A stretch of 64,000 nucleotides of DNA from Pseudoselenomonas ruminantium (GCF_900104055.1 NZ_FNJQ01000008.1:31941-95940), one strand, 5' to 3'. Shown: positions 1-8,463, counted from the stretch's first letter. Made by a program: numbers and translations. Notes: generated by a model from the letters alone, not told the origin.

Positions 1-1
1 C

Positions 2-370
2 ACTGTTTTCGGCGCTTTTATACTGGATGCGGACAAACTATTCTTTACTTTGTTGTATATATTAGCCATTGCCGGGTGTCTGGTCATTGTTCTCTACAGC
101 GGTGCCCTGCGTTTTAACCTTGGTTCCGCCGCAGCGGAGGTGACACTCCCGTTACCTGCCCCGGATTACTGCACCCGCTACGGACTGACCCAGCGAGAGA
201 CCGAGGTGCTGGATTGCATTCTTTCTGGCCAAAACATTGCCGAAATCAGCGAAGCGCTTTTCATCAGCCAGCGAACGGTCAAGTTTCACATTACCGGCCT
301 GCTGCGCAAAACTGGCACCACTTCGCAAAAGGAATTGCTCCTGCTGCTGTACGAAAAGCAGGGAAAGTAA
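2..370 (+). CDS. C-terminal part of a LuxR-type membrane transcriptional regulator (5' end outside window)
   Basis: The frame is open from base 2 to a TAA at 368-370, so the gene begins upstream of the window. The visible part starts with hydrophobic sequence (LYILAIAGCLVIVLYSGAL), which reads as the last membrane segment. A LuxR/GerE helix-turn-helix follows: LTQRETEVLDCILSG, then EISEALFISQRTVKFHITGL. This layout is typical of regulators with a multi-span membrane sensor and a C-terminal LuxR DNA-binding domain. No ligand or target can be read from this fragment. A strong terminator follows at 393-441. The HTH assignment is secure; the membrane sensor is inferred from a short stretch. Confidence 0.8.
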   Translation, partial: TVFGAFILDADKLFFTLLYILAIAGCLVIVLYSGALRFNLGSAAAEVTLPLPAPDYCTRYGLTQRETEVLDCILSGQNIAEISEALFISQRTVKFHITGLLRKTGTTSQKELLLLLYEKQGK

Positions 371-392
371 ATTACAAAGGGAATAACAGACT

Positions 393-441
393 AAAGGGGC
401 TATCGCATGAATGTTTTTGTCTTCATGCGATAGCCCCTTTT
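393..441 (+). terminator. Rho-independent terminator after the LuxR-type gene
   Basis: A perfect 16-bp stem (GGGGCTATCGCATGAA / TTCATGCGATAGCCCC) with a 10-nt T-rich loop is followed by TTTT. It separates the LuxR-type gene from the acidic-tail gene. The AAA before the stem would make it work in both directions. Confidence 0.85.
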
Positions 442-515
442 GCTTTGCGTAGCAGGATTATGGCTTTGGGAGGCGAAGTAATATAATTTAGAAGAAAAAT
501 ACAGGGGGCTTTATC

Positions 516-1055
516 ATGGGAACGATCATGTTAGTGGGGGCAGGAATCTTTATCGGCTGGCTGCTGTTTCGCCCGCAGGGTAATCCAAAGTATTCGCAGC
601 CGGAGCAGGCAAGAACTGCTAAAGGGCTGACAGCAGATACACAGATGAGGGCGGAAAAGAATCCTGCGCAGGGAATACAAGCGGGAGGCCGTTATCCTTC
701 TGAGCGCCCGCAGGCCAGACCGGAAAGCCATACCCTGCGCAATGTGGCTGGCGGCATGGTGGCCGGGGCAGTGCTCGGTCATCTGCTCACGAATGAGCAT
801 CGGGCAGAAGCTCATCAGACCACAAATAACTACAATACCTACAATGATTATTATGACTATGATGAACTGAATCGCGAGGACTATGACGAGGATGAAGACT
901 ATGCCCGCGATTATGATTATGACAGTGATGACGATGACAGCGATGATTACGATAGCTATGACAGTTATGATGATGACTGCGACGGCGGCTATGACAGTGA
1001 TTATGACAGCTCGGACTGGGGTGGAGATTCCTACGACGATGGCGGTGATTGGTAG
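516..1055 (+). CDS. Membrane-anchored protein with Asp/Tyr-rich acidic tail, unknown function
   Basis: This is a 179-residue protein with an ATG start behind a good ribosome-binding site (ACAGGGGGC). Residues 1-18 form a hydrophobic N-terminal anchor or uncleaved signal. A polar linker leads to a short Gly/Ala hydrophobic stretch near residues 79-91 (VAGGMVAGAVLGH). From about residue 110 to the end the chain is almost only Asp, Tyr, Ser, Glu and Gly. I recognise no family. The tail could bind divalent cations or act as a charged spacer at the cell surface. Its 3' end overlaps the end of the convergent DUF4127 gene by 25 bp. The coding call rests on the start, the ribosome-binding site and a consistent frame; function is unknown. 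Confidence 0.65.
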   Translation: MGTIMLVGAGIFIGWLLFRPQGNPKYSQPEQARTAKGLTADTQMRAEKNPAQGIQAGGRYPSERPQARPESHTLRNVAGGMVAGAVLGHLLTNEHRAEAHQTTNNYNTYNDYYDYDELNREDYDEDEDYARDYDYDSDDDDSDDYDSYDSYDDDCDGGYDSDYDSSDWGGDSYDDGGDW

Positions 1056-2716
1056 ATATAGGGCGTGGTTTCTAAATAGATCTCGAAGGTCCTGGGCCAG
1101 GGGTAACTGAGTTCCATGGTCAGATCATCGACAAAGATGGTGAAAGCCCCCTGTTCTGTATGCAGCTGTACCGGCTTTTTCAAGGACTGGCTCTGCTTAT
1201 AGGCGGCCAGATGTTTCTGCATGCTGGCTTGCAGCATGGCATTGGCCCAGCGCCAGTTATGCTCGAGGTCCAGGTCTGCGGTATTGCGGTAGCCGGCTTT
1301 TTTGAGCGTGTGATTGACCGTATCGATGTCTTCCTTGAGATAGAAGTAATCCTCTAGGATCCGGTTCTGCAAGAAACGGATATTGCTGGCGACGATGCCC
1401 AAAGCCTCTTTTTGGCTCGGGGCATTTTTTTGTGCGCTCAGATAGAGACTGGCTGAGGCGGCTGCCGTGCCGATGGCGTTGCTGGCCGTATTCCAGCCGG
1501 CATAGGCCGTCAGGGAGTTTATGGGGAAATCGTTTTCGAGCAGCAGCGGCAGGATGGTTTCCTGCGCCGTGAAGTGTTTGGAAAGGTCCACGAGGGCCAG
1601 TTTCCTGGACTGGTCGAGATAATCTCGGAGCTCCTGCACGTTCTGGCTGCGAAGGCTTACGGTGTCTTTTTCATAGTCGTTGGTGGAGAGATAGAGGATA
1701 AGATCTGCTTCGTCAGCAGAGACTGCTTCCTGACCACCGAGCAGGGCAATCTTCTCGCGAGCCGTAGCGGCCATGTCGATTGCCATATAGGGCATGATGG
1801 TTTCGCGTGTCGTTGGATGATTATAGGCGATATAGACCTGCGGCCGATAGCCGGTTCTTTCGTTCTGATAGGCAGCCAGCATGGTCAGGGCAATCTCATC
1901 GGCGCCGTGAGTGATGACCGCCTTTTCTTCGGGCAGTCCTTCCTGCTGCATAAAAGCCCAAAGGTGTGATTTTTCGATATTGGGGATGCTGTATTCCTCA
2001 CCGTCGTCCTGCCCCAAGACCAATCTCGTCAGGACGCCTTCTTTGACTAGCGCGATAAGCTTGCGGTTCAGGGCTTCGTTTTCGGCGAAGTGCTGCAGAT
2101 ATTTCTGCATGTTCTCCGGGCTGATGGCCGCTTCGAGCCGCGCAAGCTCCGTTTCGTCAACCGCAAGGCCGGCGGCCTGCCGCCCCTTGAGACGGGAATA
2201 GGCCAGCAGGTCTTTTTTCTCCTGATAGCCGTCGATGGTATCCTGCGGCGTTTGCCGGGGCAGGATGCTGAAGGCCAGCAGCGGCTTATCCGGATTTTGG
2301 GCATGGAGCTGCCGCAGGAAGGCGATGAGTTCATCCTGCTGGGCAGGTGTGGCTTCTTTTTCGCGGGCGGCCAGCAGGCCTCCGTAGAGCAGCTGGTCGA
2401 TGGAGATAATGGCCGCTTCCTGCTCAGGTAAATTTTCCTGCAGCCACTGGCGCATACCGGCGGTATCTCCGGGGGCCGAGTAATAGTCCTGTAGTTCTGA
2501 TGGCGGTGTATGGATGGCATACCCCGCGATGGTGCCGGCGTCAATCACGAACTGGCGGCAGGGAGGGCGGCCATCCAGCGGCACGAGCAGGAGGTTTTGG
2601 GACGGCGCGTTGGGCTGGATATTGATGCCGGCAGGCGCAGCCGGATGCAGAAAGGTATGCCAGCACGCAAAGGCGAGGCAGAGCATGAGTCCCAGCAATA
2701 TATATATTCGCTTCAC
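1031..2716 (-). CDS. DUF4127 family protein, probably secreted or membrane-anchored
   Basis: This 561-residue protein has an N-terminal signal or anchor (MKRIYILLGLMLCLAFACW). The mature part opens with LLLVPLDGRPPCRQF, the start typical of DUF4127 proteins, and continues with conserved-looking blocks such as IISIDQLLYGGLLAAR and ITHGADEIALTMLAAY. The family has no established biochemical role that I know of. The gene lies 10 bp downstream of the AEC permease gene on the same strand, so the two are probably co-transcribed. Its end overlaps the end of the convergent acidic-tail gene. Family call fairly confident; localisation inferred from the N-terminus. Confidence 0.75.
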   Translation of the reverse strand: MKRIYILLGLMLCLAFACWHTFLHPAAPAGINIQPNAPSQNLLLVPLDGRPPCRQFVIDAGTIAGYAIHTPPSELQDYYSAPGDTAGMRQWLQENLPEQEAAIISIDQLLYGGLLAAREKEATPAQQDELIAFLRQLHAQNPDKPLLAFSILPRQTPQDTIDGYQEKKDLLAYSRLKGRQAAGLAVDETELARLEAAISPENMQKYLQHFAENEALNRKLIALVKEGVLTRLVLGQDDGEEYSIPNIEKSHLWAFMQQEGLPEEKAVITHGADEIALTMLAAYQNERTGYRPQVYIAYNHPTTRETIMPYMAIDMAATAREKIALLGGQEAVSADEADLILYLSTNDYEKDTVSLRSQNVQELRDYLDQSRKLALVDLSKHFTAQETILPLLLENDFPINSLTAYAGWNTASNAIGTAAASASLYLSAQKNAPSQKEALGIVASNIRFLQNRILEDYFYLKEDIDTVNHTLKKAGYRNTADLDLEHNWRWANAMLQASMQKHLAAYKQSQSLKKPVQLHTEQGAFTIFVDDLTMELSYPWPRTFEIYLETTPYIYQSPPSS

Positions 2717-2726
2717 GATGCAAACC

Positions 2727-3689
2727 TCAATGCAGGCAGAAAAACAACAGCGGGAAGATTACCAGCAGGAATGCCGCGGTGGTGATGACGAAGGAGGAAA
2801 CGCAAAGGTCCACATTGAGCTTGTAGAGCTTGCAGGCCAGCACGGCATTGATGGCCGTGGGGCAGAAGGTCAGGACCATCAGCGTGCCGCGCAGCAGGGA
2901 ATCGCTGACGAAAAAATAGGTGACGGCATTGAAGATCAGCGGCGTGATGACAAAACGCAGGATGGTCAAGGTCTGGATATTCCCGGCATAGCGGCGCACC
3001 TGCCGGAAGTCGATCAGGAAGCCCACGGGCAGCATGGCAATCCAGGCGCCGATATGCACAAGGCTCTGGAAGATCTCGCCGAGTTCAGGCGGGCGCTGGA
3101 CGCCGCCCGCGTTGAGGATCAGGCCGGCAGCCATGCCCAGCAGGCTCAGCTGGTTGATGGAGAAGAACATTTCCCGGAAATTATGGCCGGGACTGGATTT
3201 GCGCAGGGAGGCCGTATGCTTGAGGTAAAAATACTGAGCCATGGGGAAGACCACGATGCAGAGCAGGATGTTCTGTGTCGTGCCAATCAGCTGGGCATAG
3301 GCATAGCCCTGCTCATTGTAGAGGATGAAGGCACAGACGCCGCCCAGGGTTCCGAGATTGGCCAGCATGGCGCTCGCGATGAAGGCCCCGCGGTCCAGGA
3401 GGTTTTCCATGTGGCTGGCAAAGAACAGCCAGCCGATAGCTCCGGGCAGGAGCACCAGGGCAGCGCCAAATAATGGCACAAGCAGCAAGTTCCAGGATAG
3501 GGGAAGCACCCAGAAGCTCAAAAGCGACAGGGTGGTGTAGACGCAGATGACATTGAAGCGGATGACCTTGTTGATGATGTTATCGGACACCCAGTGCCGG
3601 TGGTGCATGAAATAGCCCACCACCAAAGGGCAGATCAGGTCAGTCAGCACATAGAGGATACGCAGGGAAGCACCGTCCAAAATTTTCAC
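2727..3689 (-). CDS. AEC (auxin efflux carrier-like) family permease
   Basis: A 320-residue, very hydrophobic protein with about ten membrane segments, the usual size and layout of bacterial AEC-family carriers. These often export or import organic acids such as malate. The N-terminal half has TDLICPLVVGYFMHHR and a Gly/Leu-rich segment around ASAMLANLGTLGGV; the last helix is AAFLLVIFPLLFFC. It is first in a two-gene minus-strand unit with the DUF4127 gene. The substrate cannot be read from sequence. The promoter should lie in the 124-bp gap shared with the divergent DedA gene. Confidence 0.75.
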   Translation of the reverse strand: MKILDGASLRILYVLTDLICPLVVGYFMHHRHWVSDNIINKVIRFNVICVYTTLSLLSFWVLPLSWNLLLVPLFGAALVLLPGAIGWLFFASHMENLLDRGAFIASAMLANLGTLGGVCAFILYNEQGYAYAQLIGTTQNILLCIVVFPMAQYFYLKHTASLRKSSPGHNFREMFFSINQLSLLGMAAGLILNAGGVQRPPELGEIFQSLVHIGAWIAMLPVGFLIDFRQVRRYAGNIQTLTILRFVITPLIFNAVTYFFVSDSLLRGTLMVLTFCPTAINAVLACKLYKLNVDLCVSSFVITTAAFLLVIFPLLFFCLH

Positions 3690-3813
3690 TCCTTCATGTA
3701 AATAGGAAATATTATACTTATCCTAACATTTTTCCCGGATGGTGTAAACAAAACATTGCCTGAGGCTTAGTGGTAGTGTTATAATAGCCCAAGATACGAG
3801 AAAGGAGATTGTA

Positions 3814-4431
3814 ATGGAACATTTTTCAACGATTTTTTTGGATTTCATCGCTTCCTGGGGATATGTAGCAGTGGCCATCCTGATGGCAGCGGAGAACGCC
3901 TGCATTCCCATTCCCAGTGAGCTGATTCTGGGCTTTGCCGGTTATCTGATCTTCGCCGACCAGATGACGTTCACGGGGGCGCTTATCGCCGGTATGGTGG
4001 GCGGCATGGCCGGCTCCATCTTTGCTTATGCGGTAGGCCATTATGGCGGCCGCACCTTCGTGGATAAATATGGGCATTATTTCTTCGTCAAGAAATCCCA
4101 TGTGGATATCGCCCAGAACTGGTTTGATAAATATGGCCTCAAGGCCGTGTTCTTCAGCCGCATGCTGCCGGTGGTGCGCACCTTTATTTCCCTGCCCGCA
4201 GGCTTTGCCCATGTGGATATGAAGAAATTCCTGTCGCTGACCTTCCTGGGTTCGCTGCCTTGGACGGCACTGATCCTCTTTGCCGGCATGGTGCTGGGCA
4301 AGAGCTGGGAAGTCATGCTGGCCATCGGTCATCAGGCCAGCCTCATCTTCGTGGCTATCTGTGCCGTGGTGATTGCCGTAATGTACCTGCGCTATCGCAA
4401 GCGCAAGCAGCAGAAACAAGTGCTGGAATAA
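3814..4431 (+). CDS. DedA family (SNARE-associated/VTT domain) membrane protein
   Basis: The 205-residue length is normal for DedA proteins. They sit in the inner membrane, and members of the superfamily recycle undecaprenyl phosphate or move phospholipids. Visible motifs are the N-terminal ENACIPIPSELILGFAGYL, with the acidic residue and prolines typical of the re-entrant loop, and SRMLPVVRTFISLPAGFA with the conserved arginines. The basic tail (RYRKRKQQK) should be cytoplasmic. The start is ATG behind GAAAGGAG. The gene stands alone and is followed directly by a terminator. The exact lipid substrate is unknown. Confidence 0.88.
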   Translation: MEHFSTIFLDFIASWGYVAVAILMAAENACIPIPSELILGFAGYLIFADQMTFTGALIAGMVGGMAGSIFAYAVGHYGGRTFVDKYGHYFFVKKSHVDIAQNWFDKYGLKAVFFSRMLPVVRTFISLPAGFAHVDMKKFLSLTFLGSLPWTALILFAGMVLGKSWEVMLAIGHQASLIFVAICAVVIAVMYLRYRKRKQQKQVLE

Positions 4432-4465
4432 AAAATCGCTGGCTTTTGCAGCCAGCGATTTTTTA
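4432..4465 (+). terminator. Terminator after the DedA gene
   Basis: The stem AATCGCTGGCT / AGCCAGCGATT closes a short TTTGC loop and is followed by TTTT. It begins one base after the DedA stop codon. Confidence 0.88.
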
Positions 4466-4525
4466 TTCTTGTTTTATGAGAAAACGCAAAAAAGGAGCCG
4501 CGATGCGACTCCTTGAAGTTTCATA

Positions 4526-4601
4526 TGGCAGGGGTAGCTGGACTCGAACCAACGCATGCGGGATTCAGAGACCCGTGCCTTACCAACTTGGCGATACCCC
4601 T
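4526..4601 (-). tRNA. tRNA-Gln (anticodon CTG), CCA encoded
   Basis: On the minus strand a full cloverleaf can be drawn. The acceptor stem is AGGGGTA / TACCCCT with discriminator G and a genomically encoded CCA. The D arm contains GCCAAGTTGGTAAGGC. The anticodon arm has loop CTCTGAA, giving anticodon CTG; its last stem pair is a T-T mismatch. The T arm is GTTGG-TTCGAGT-CCAGC. It resembles standard bacterial glutamine tRNAs. The gene is solitary. Confidence 0.93.
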
Positions 4602-4682
4602 GTGTGACGTCTGTCAACAGAAATATATTATACGGATGTCTGGCCTGTTTGTCAACACTTTTTTGCAAAAAAATTTACAGCT

Positions 4683-6155
4683 TTATATTTGAGCCTGTCT
4701 GCGGCGCAAAAGCTGGGCCAGCAGGTTCCATTCCCGCTGGTTGAAGGCGGTATGGATGGACAAGGTCAGATGCCCCGCGGTCACGATCTTTACCGGCAGG
4801 TTGGTGATCAGGATATCATAATGGCTGCAGGTTCCCTGCGGTGTTACGAATTGCAGATGGAAATCGTCTCCGAAGCGGGAGAGGATTTCCTTTTTTATTT
4901 TCTCCTCGTAGATGGGACCGTAGTCGGTGAGCAGGGCCAGCCGGATCAGGGGCTCGCCGGCAGCCAGGTCGAAATACTGGCTGCAGAGCAGGATGTAGTG
5001 GGGGAGCAGGTAACGCTCATCGGCAAAACAGCGTCCGCAGGAGTGCGGAGCAAGCGAGGCAAAGAGCTTGTCCATGCGCTGGGCAAAGGCCGGGAAGTTC
5101 TGGCGATAGCTCTTGAGGAAGGGATAGCGTTCCAATAGGTCCGAACTGCCGCTGAGCAGGGCCCCGTGAAAATGCAGGCGATGGAGTTTCAGGCGGAAGC
5201 TCGGCGAGCCCATGCCCATCCACTGGGGAAAATAACGGGCAAAGACCGCCAGAAAGTGGTCGGTAGCCGTCAGCGGCAGGCAGTCAAAGCCGCGCACGTC
5301 GCGGGCGGCGGCAAAGAGTCGCTGCTGCACGTTCATGCCGAAGGGAAAGGCGTGCAGCAGATAAAAGATGAACTGGCATTCAGCAGGACTGGCCGGCAGA
5401 TGCAGGCGCTGGAAGAAGCGCTGGATGGCAGGCAGGGCCGTATGGTAGGCCTCGTTGTCCAGTCCGAGTTCCGCGGGCAGCGGCGTGGTCAGACAGTGGC
5501 GCAGGCTCAGCCGATGGGCGATGACTGCCAGCCAGTAGGAGAAATGCTTGCGGTCGCTGATGGACATGGGGGCATCCAAAGCGCCTGAGATATCATCAAT
5601 CGCATTCATCACGAGCTGGCGGGAGATGGAAGGAAAGGGCCAGGCATAGCCGCGGTAGATCTGCAGGTAGAAGTTGTTGTAGAAATAGCGGATCTGCATT
5701 TCCCCACCGTCAAGGCGCATATCGGCGGCGTCCAGTGTCAGGGAAAAAGCCGCGAGCGTTTCCCGCATGGGCGAAAGCGCCCGGTAAAGGGAGGCGGAAC
5801 TGATGAAATGGGCCAGGCAGAATGCCGTCGTGGTATCTGTGGTTTCGAGAAACAGGCTATGGAAGAAATCATAGGTCAGGGACTGGCGGGCCAGACTGGT
5901 ATAGACGCTGTGGATGCTGAGCCAGGGAGCACGCTGCAGGCGGATGCCCAATGCGGTGCTACGCTCGATGGCCAGTTCTTCAGCGGGATAGTGCTTGAGC
6001 TGCCCGGTGAGGTTCTGTAGGTATTTGTAGATGGTACGCTCGGATAACCCCAGTTTGTCAGCCAGTTCCTGACAGGAGAAATAGCGCTCGTCAGAATCCA
6101 GCAGGCTCAGCAGGGCATATTCTTTTTGGAAGTTCTTGTCCAGGATTGGGAGCAT
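4683..6155 (-). CDS. Mga/BglG-like helix-turn-helix transcriptional regulator, probable regulator of the lar locus
   Basis: This 490-residue protein opens with a winged-helix DNA-binding region (residues about 11-50: SCQELADKLGLSERTIYKYL). A long helical middle part follows, resembling the PRD/Mga architecture. The C-terminal ~90 residues look like a PTS EIIB-type fold (LALLTDYGPIYEEKI, then HYDILITNLPV), as in Mga-type virulence regulators. It is transcribed away from larA across a 183-bp gap that holds inverted repeats, so control of the lactate racemase operon is likely. In Lactiplantibacillus the lar genes are controlled by LarR, a Crp/Fnr-type protein, so this would be a different solution. 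The effector is unknown; no phosphorylation site was assigned. Confidence 0.78.
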   Translation of the reverse strand: MLPILDKNFQKEYALLSLLDSDERYFSCQELADKLGLSERTIYKYLQNLTGQLKHYPAEELAIERSTALGIRLQRAPWLSIHSVYTSLARQSLTYDFFHSLFLETTDTTTAFCLAHFISSASLYRALSPMRETLAAFSLTLDAADMRLDGGEMQIRYFYNNFYLQIYRGYAWPFPSISRQLVMNAIDDISGALDAPMSISDRKHFSYWLAVIAHRLSLRHCLTTPLPAELGLDNEAYHTALPAIQRFFQRLHLPASPAECQFIFYLLHAFPFGMNVQQRLFAAARDVRGFDCLPLTATDHFLAVFARYFPQWMGMGSPSFRLKLHRLHFHGALLSGSSDLLERYPFLKSYRQNFPAFAQRMDKLFASLAPHSCGRCFADERYLLPHYILLCSQYFDLAAGEPLIRLALLTDYGPIYEEKIKKEILSRFGDDFHLQFVTPQGTCSHYDILITNLPVKIVTAGHLTLSIHTAFNQREWNLLAQLLRRRQAQI

Positions 6156-6183
6156 GGGAGTCCTTCTTTCTTATCGGGGAGTG

Positions 6184-6308
6184 ATTTCCATTTGCAATAT
6201 TTGCCGTATATTGTGGCAAGTATTGATGAAAATATGATGGCTTGCTGTGTTAAGCTTATATGCGTGCAAGCGGGAACAGAAAAAGTTACTCCCTATTGTA
6301 ATGGAAAT
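6184..6308. promoter_or_regulatory. Divergent promoter region of larA and its putative regulator, with inverted repeats
   Basis: The two ends of this gap carry near-inverted copies: ATTTCCATTTGCAATA at 6184-6199 and TATTGTAATGGAAAT at 6294-6308, differing by one base change and one deletion. A second pair, GCTTGC at 6240-6245 and GCAAGC at 6266-6271, lies between them. Such paired sites between a regulator and its divergent target are plausible operators. I could not assign convincing -35/-10 boxes. Confidence 0.45.
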
Positions 6309-6338
6309 ATATGAATTTGAAAAGAGAGGTTTTGGAAA

Positions 6339-7610
6339 ATGAAATTTTCTCTGCCCTATGACAAAGGTGTGATGACGGCTGAAGTAGAGGACAAGAATGT
6401 CCTGGCTGTGCTGGAATCCAAGGCTGCCAGCTACAAGGCAGACAAGGGACAGCAGGAACTCGTGGAAGCGTCCCTGGACAATCCCATCGGTTCCCCGCAC
6501 CTTGAGGAACTGGTGAAAGGCAAGAAGAACATCACGATCATCAGTTCAGACCATACGCGGCCGGTGCCGTCCCATATCACGATGCCGATACTGTTGCGCC
6601 GCATCCGTTCCGTGGAACCGGATGCCAACATCAGCATCCTGATCGCCACGGGATTCCATCGTCCCTCCACCCATGAGGAACTGGTGAACAAGTACGGTGA
6701 GGAAATCGTCAAGAATGAGAACATCGTGATGCATGTATCCACGGATGATTCCTCCATGGTCAAGATTGGTACCCTGCCCAGTGGCGGTGCCTGCATCGTG
6801 AACCGCACGGCAGTGGAAGCGGATCTTTTGATTGCCGAAGGCTTTATCGAGTCCCATTTCTTTGCAGGTTTCTCGGGCGGCCGCAAGGCTGTGCTGCCAG
6901 GCGTGGCTTCCTATAAGACCATCATGGCCAACCACTGCGGTGAGTTCATCAATGACCACCATGCCCGCACAGGCAACCTGCTGGACAACCCAATCCATCG
7001 GGATATGGTCTATGCGGCCCGCACGGCTGGCCTCAAGTTCATCCTCAACGTCGTGCTCAATGAGGACAAGGAAATCATCGGCTCCTTTGCCGGCGAGCTG
7101 GAACGCGCGCATGAAAAGGGCTGTGAGTTCGTGGCAGATCTTGCGCATGTGCAGAAGGTGCAGGCCGATATCACGGTTTCCACCAATGGCGGCTATCCCC
7201 TCGACCAGAACATCTATCAGGCCGTCAAGGGCATGACGGCTGCGGAAGCAGCCAACAAGGAAGGCGGCACTATCATCATGGTAGCAGGTTGTGCAGACGG
7301 TCATGGCGGCGAAGGTTTCTACCATAATCTGGCCGATGCCAAAACGCCGCAGGAATTCTTGGACAAGGCCATCGCTACGCCGAGACTGGAGACCATTCCC
7401 GACCAGTGGACTTCTCAGATTCTCGCGCGTATCCTGGCTCATCACCGGGTGATCATGGTGTCAGATCTGGTGCAGCCAAACCTCATCACGGACATGCATA
7501 TGGAACTGGCCAAGAGCTTTGATGAAGCGCTGGCCAAGGCTTACGCGTATGAAGGCAAAGATGCCAAGGTGGCCGTTATCCCCGACGGTCTGGCCGTAAT
7601 CGTAGGTTAA
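6339..7610 (+). CDS. larA: Nickel-dependent lactate racemase LarA
   Basis: LarA interconverts D- and L-lactate by hydride transfer to a nickel-pincer nucleotide (NPN) bound covalently to the protein. The 423-residue length is normal. Every catalytic position known from the Lactiplantibacillus enzyme has a counterpart one residue earlier: D71 and R74 in SSDHTRPVPS, H107 in ATGFHRPS, H173 in ESHFF, the NPN-binding K183 in GFSGGRKAVLPG, and H199 in MANHC. The start is ATG with AGAGAGG upstream. It is first in the order larA, channel, larB, larC. LarA homologues acting on other 2-hydroxy acids exist, so lactate as substrate is likely rather than proven. The nearby lactate permease supports it. 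Confidence 0.93.
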   Translation: MKFSLPYDKGVMTAEVEDKNVLAVLESKAASYKADKGQQELVEASLDNPIGSPHLEELVKGKKNITIISSDHTRPVPSHITMPILLRRIRSVEPDANISILIATGFHRPSTHEELVNKYGEEIVKNENIVMHVSTDDSSMVKIGTLPSGGACIVNRTAVEADLLIAEGFIESHFFAGFSGGRKAVLPGVASYKTIMANHCGEFINDHHARTGNLLDNPIHRDMVYAARTAGLKFILNVVLNEDKEIIGSFAGELERAHEKGCEFVADLAHVQKVQADITVSTNGGYPLDQNIYQAVKGMTAAEAANKEGGTIIMVAGCADGHGGEGFYHNLADAKTPQEFLDKAIATPRLETIPDQWTSQILARILAHHRVIMVSDLVQPNLITDMHMELAKSFDEALAKAYAYEGKDAKVAVIPDGLAVIVG

Positions 7611-7646
7611 GAACAGATATAAGGAAAGATGGGAGTTTAGTATTTC

Positions 7647-8369
7647 ATGGAACATCAAATGTTAGCAGAATTCATGGGCACGGCCCTGATGATTATCTTC
7701 GGTATCGGCGTGCACTGTGATGATACGCTGGTCAATACCAAATACAATGGCACGGGCCATATTTTTGCCATCACGACATGGTCTTTCGGTATCACCGTTT
7801 CCCTGTATCTCTTCGGTGATGTCTGCATCAACCCTGCTATGGTTGTAGCACAGGCCGTGCTGGGCAATATCCCCTGGAGTATGGTGGTGCCAATCTCCCT
7901 CGTGGAACTGGCTGGCGGCTTCTTCGGTGCCGTGATCATGTGGTTCTGTTACGCCGATCACTTCAAGGCTTCTGTGGGCAAGATCGATCCGGTACGTATT
8001 CGCAATATCTTCTCCACGACGCCGGGCATCCGCAACCTGCCCCGTAATTTCTTCTGCGAGTTCTTCGCAACTTTCGTGTTCATCGCCGGTATCCTGGGTA
8101 TCCTGAATGCCTGCAAGGGCCCGGAAGCGGTGCTGGCTCCGATTGCCATCGGCCTGCTGGTCTGGGCTGTCGGCATGGGCATGGGCGGTACGACTGGGTT
8201 TGCCATGAACCTGGCCCGCGATATGGGCCCTCGCATTGCTCATGCGGTGCTGCCCATTGAGAACAAGGCCGACAACGACTGGCAGTACGGTATCCTCGTA
8301 CCGGGCATCGCCCCGTTCGTGGGCGGTGCGGCAGCGGCCATCTTCATGCGGGCGTTCTTCAATATCTGA
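7647..8369 (+). CDS. larD: MIP-family (aquaglyceroporin-like) channel in the lar operon, LarD-like
   Basis: A 240-residue, six-span protein of the aquaporin superfamily. The first pore motif is NPA (62-64, in CINPAMVVAQA). The second is NLA followed by RDMGPR (188-196), so the proline of the second NPA box is replaced by leucine. The size and glycerol-facilitator-like RDxGPR suit a solute channel. In Lactiplantibacillus the lar operon contains larD, a MIP channel for lactic acid; the position between larA and larB argues for the same role here. The gene starts 36 bp after larA. The LarD name is inferred from context and fold. Confidence 0.82.
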   Translation: MEHQMLAEFMGTALMIIFGIGVHCDDTLVNTKYNGTGHIFAITTWSFGITVSLYLFGDVCINPAMVVAQAVLGNIPWSMVVPISLVELAGGFFGAVIMWFCYADHFKASVGKIDPVRIRNIFSTTPGIRNLPRNFFCEFFATFVFIAGILGILNACKGPEAVLAPIAIGLLVWAVGMGMGGTTGFAMNLARDMGPRIAHAVLPIENKADNDWQYGILVPGIAPFVGGAAAAIFMRAFFNI

Positions 8370-8388
8370 TTTCGCTTGTTTGCCATTT

Positions 8389-8434
8389 ACTTCGCCAAAG
8401 GATATTTTCTTCCTTTGGCGAAGTTTGTTATAAT
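8389..8434 (+). promoter_or_regulatory. Hairpin overlapping an extended -10 promoter, between the channel gene and larB
   Basis: A 14-bp perfect stem (ACTTCGCCAAAGGA / TCCTTTGGCGAAGT, 8389-8402 and 8411-8424) is followed by TTGTTATAAT. The T-run is weak for a terminator. TGTTATAAT at 8426-8434 is a perfect extended -10 element. The larB-larC pair may therefore have its own promoter in addition to partial read-through from larA. Confidence 0.6.
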
Positions 8435-8463
8435 GTAAGGAAATGAGAAAATGAGGTGGACGG

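Noticed and set aside
1160..2431. Several 65-131 codon plus-strand ORFs opposite the DUF4127 gene
   Set aside because: None has a ribosome-binding site or recognisable domain; all are antisense to one long coherent frame.
2514..3473. Long plus-strand ORF of 319 codons
   Set aside because: It lies antisense to the DUF4127 and AEC genes, has a low-complexity Gln/Gly/His/Asp composition and no ribosome-binding site; it is a shadow of the high-GC third positions of the real genes.
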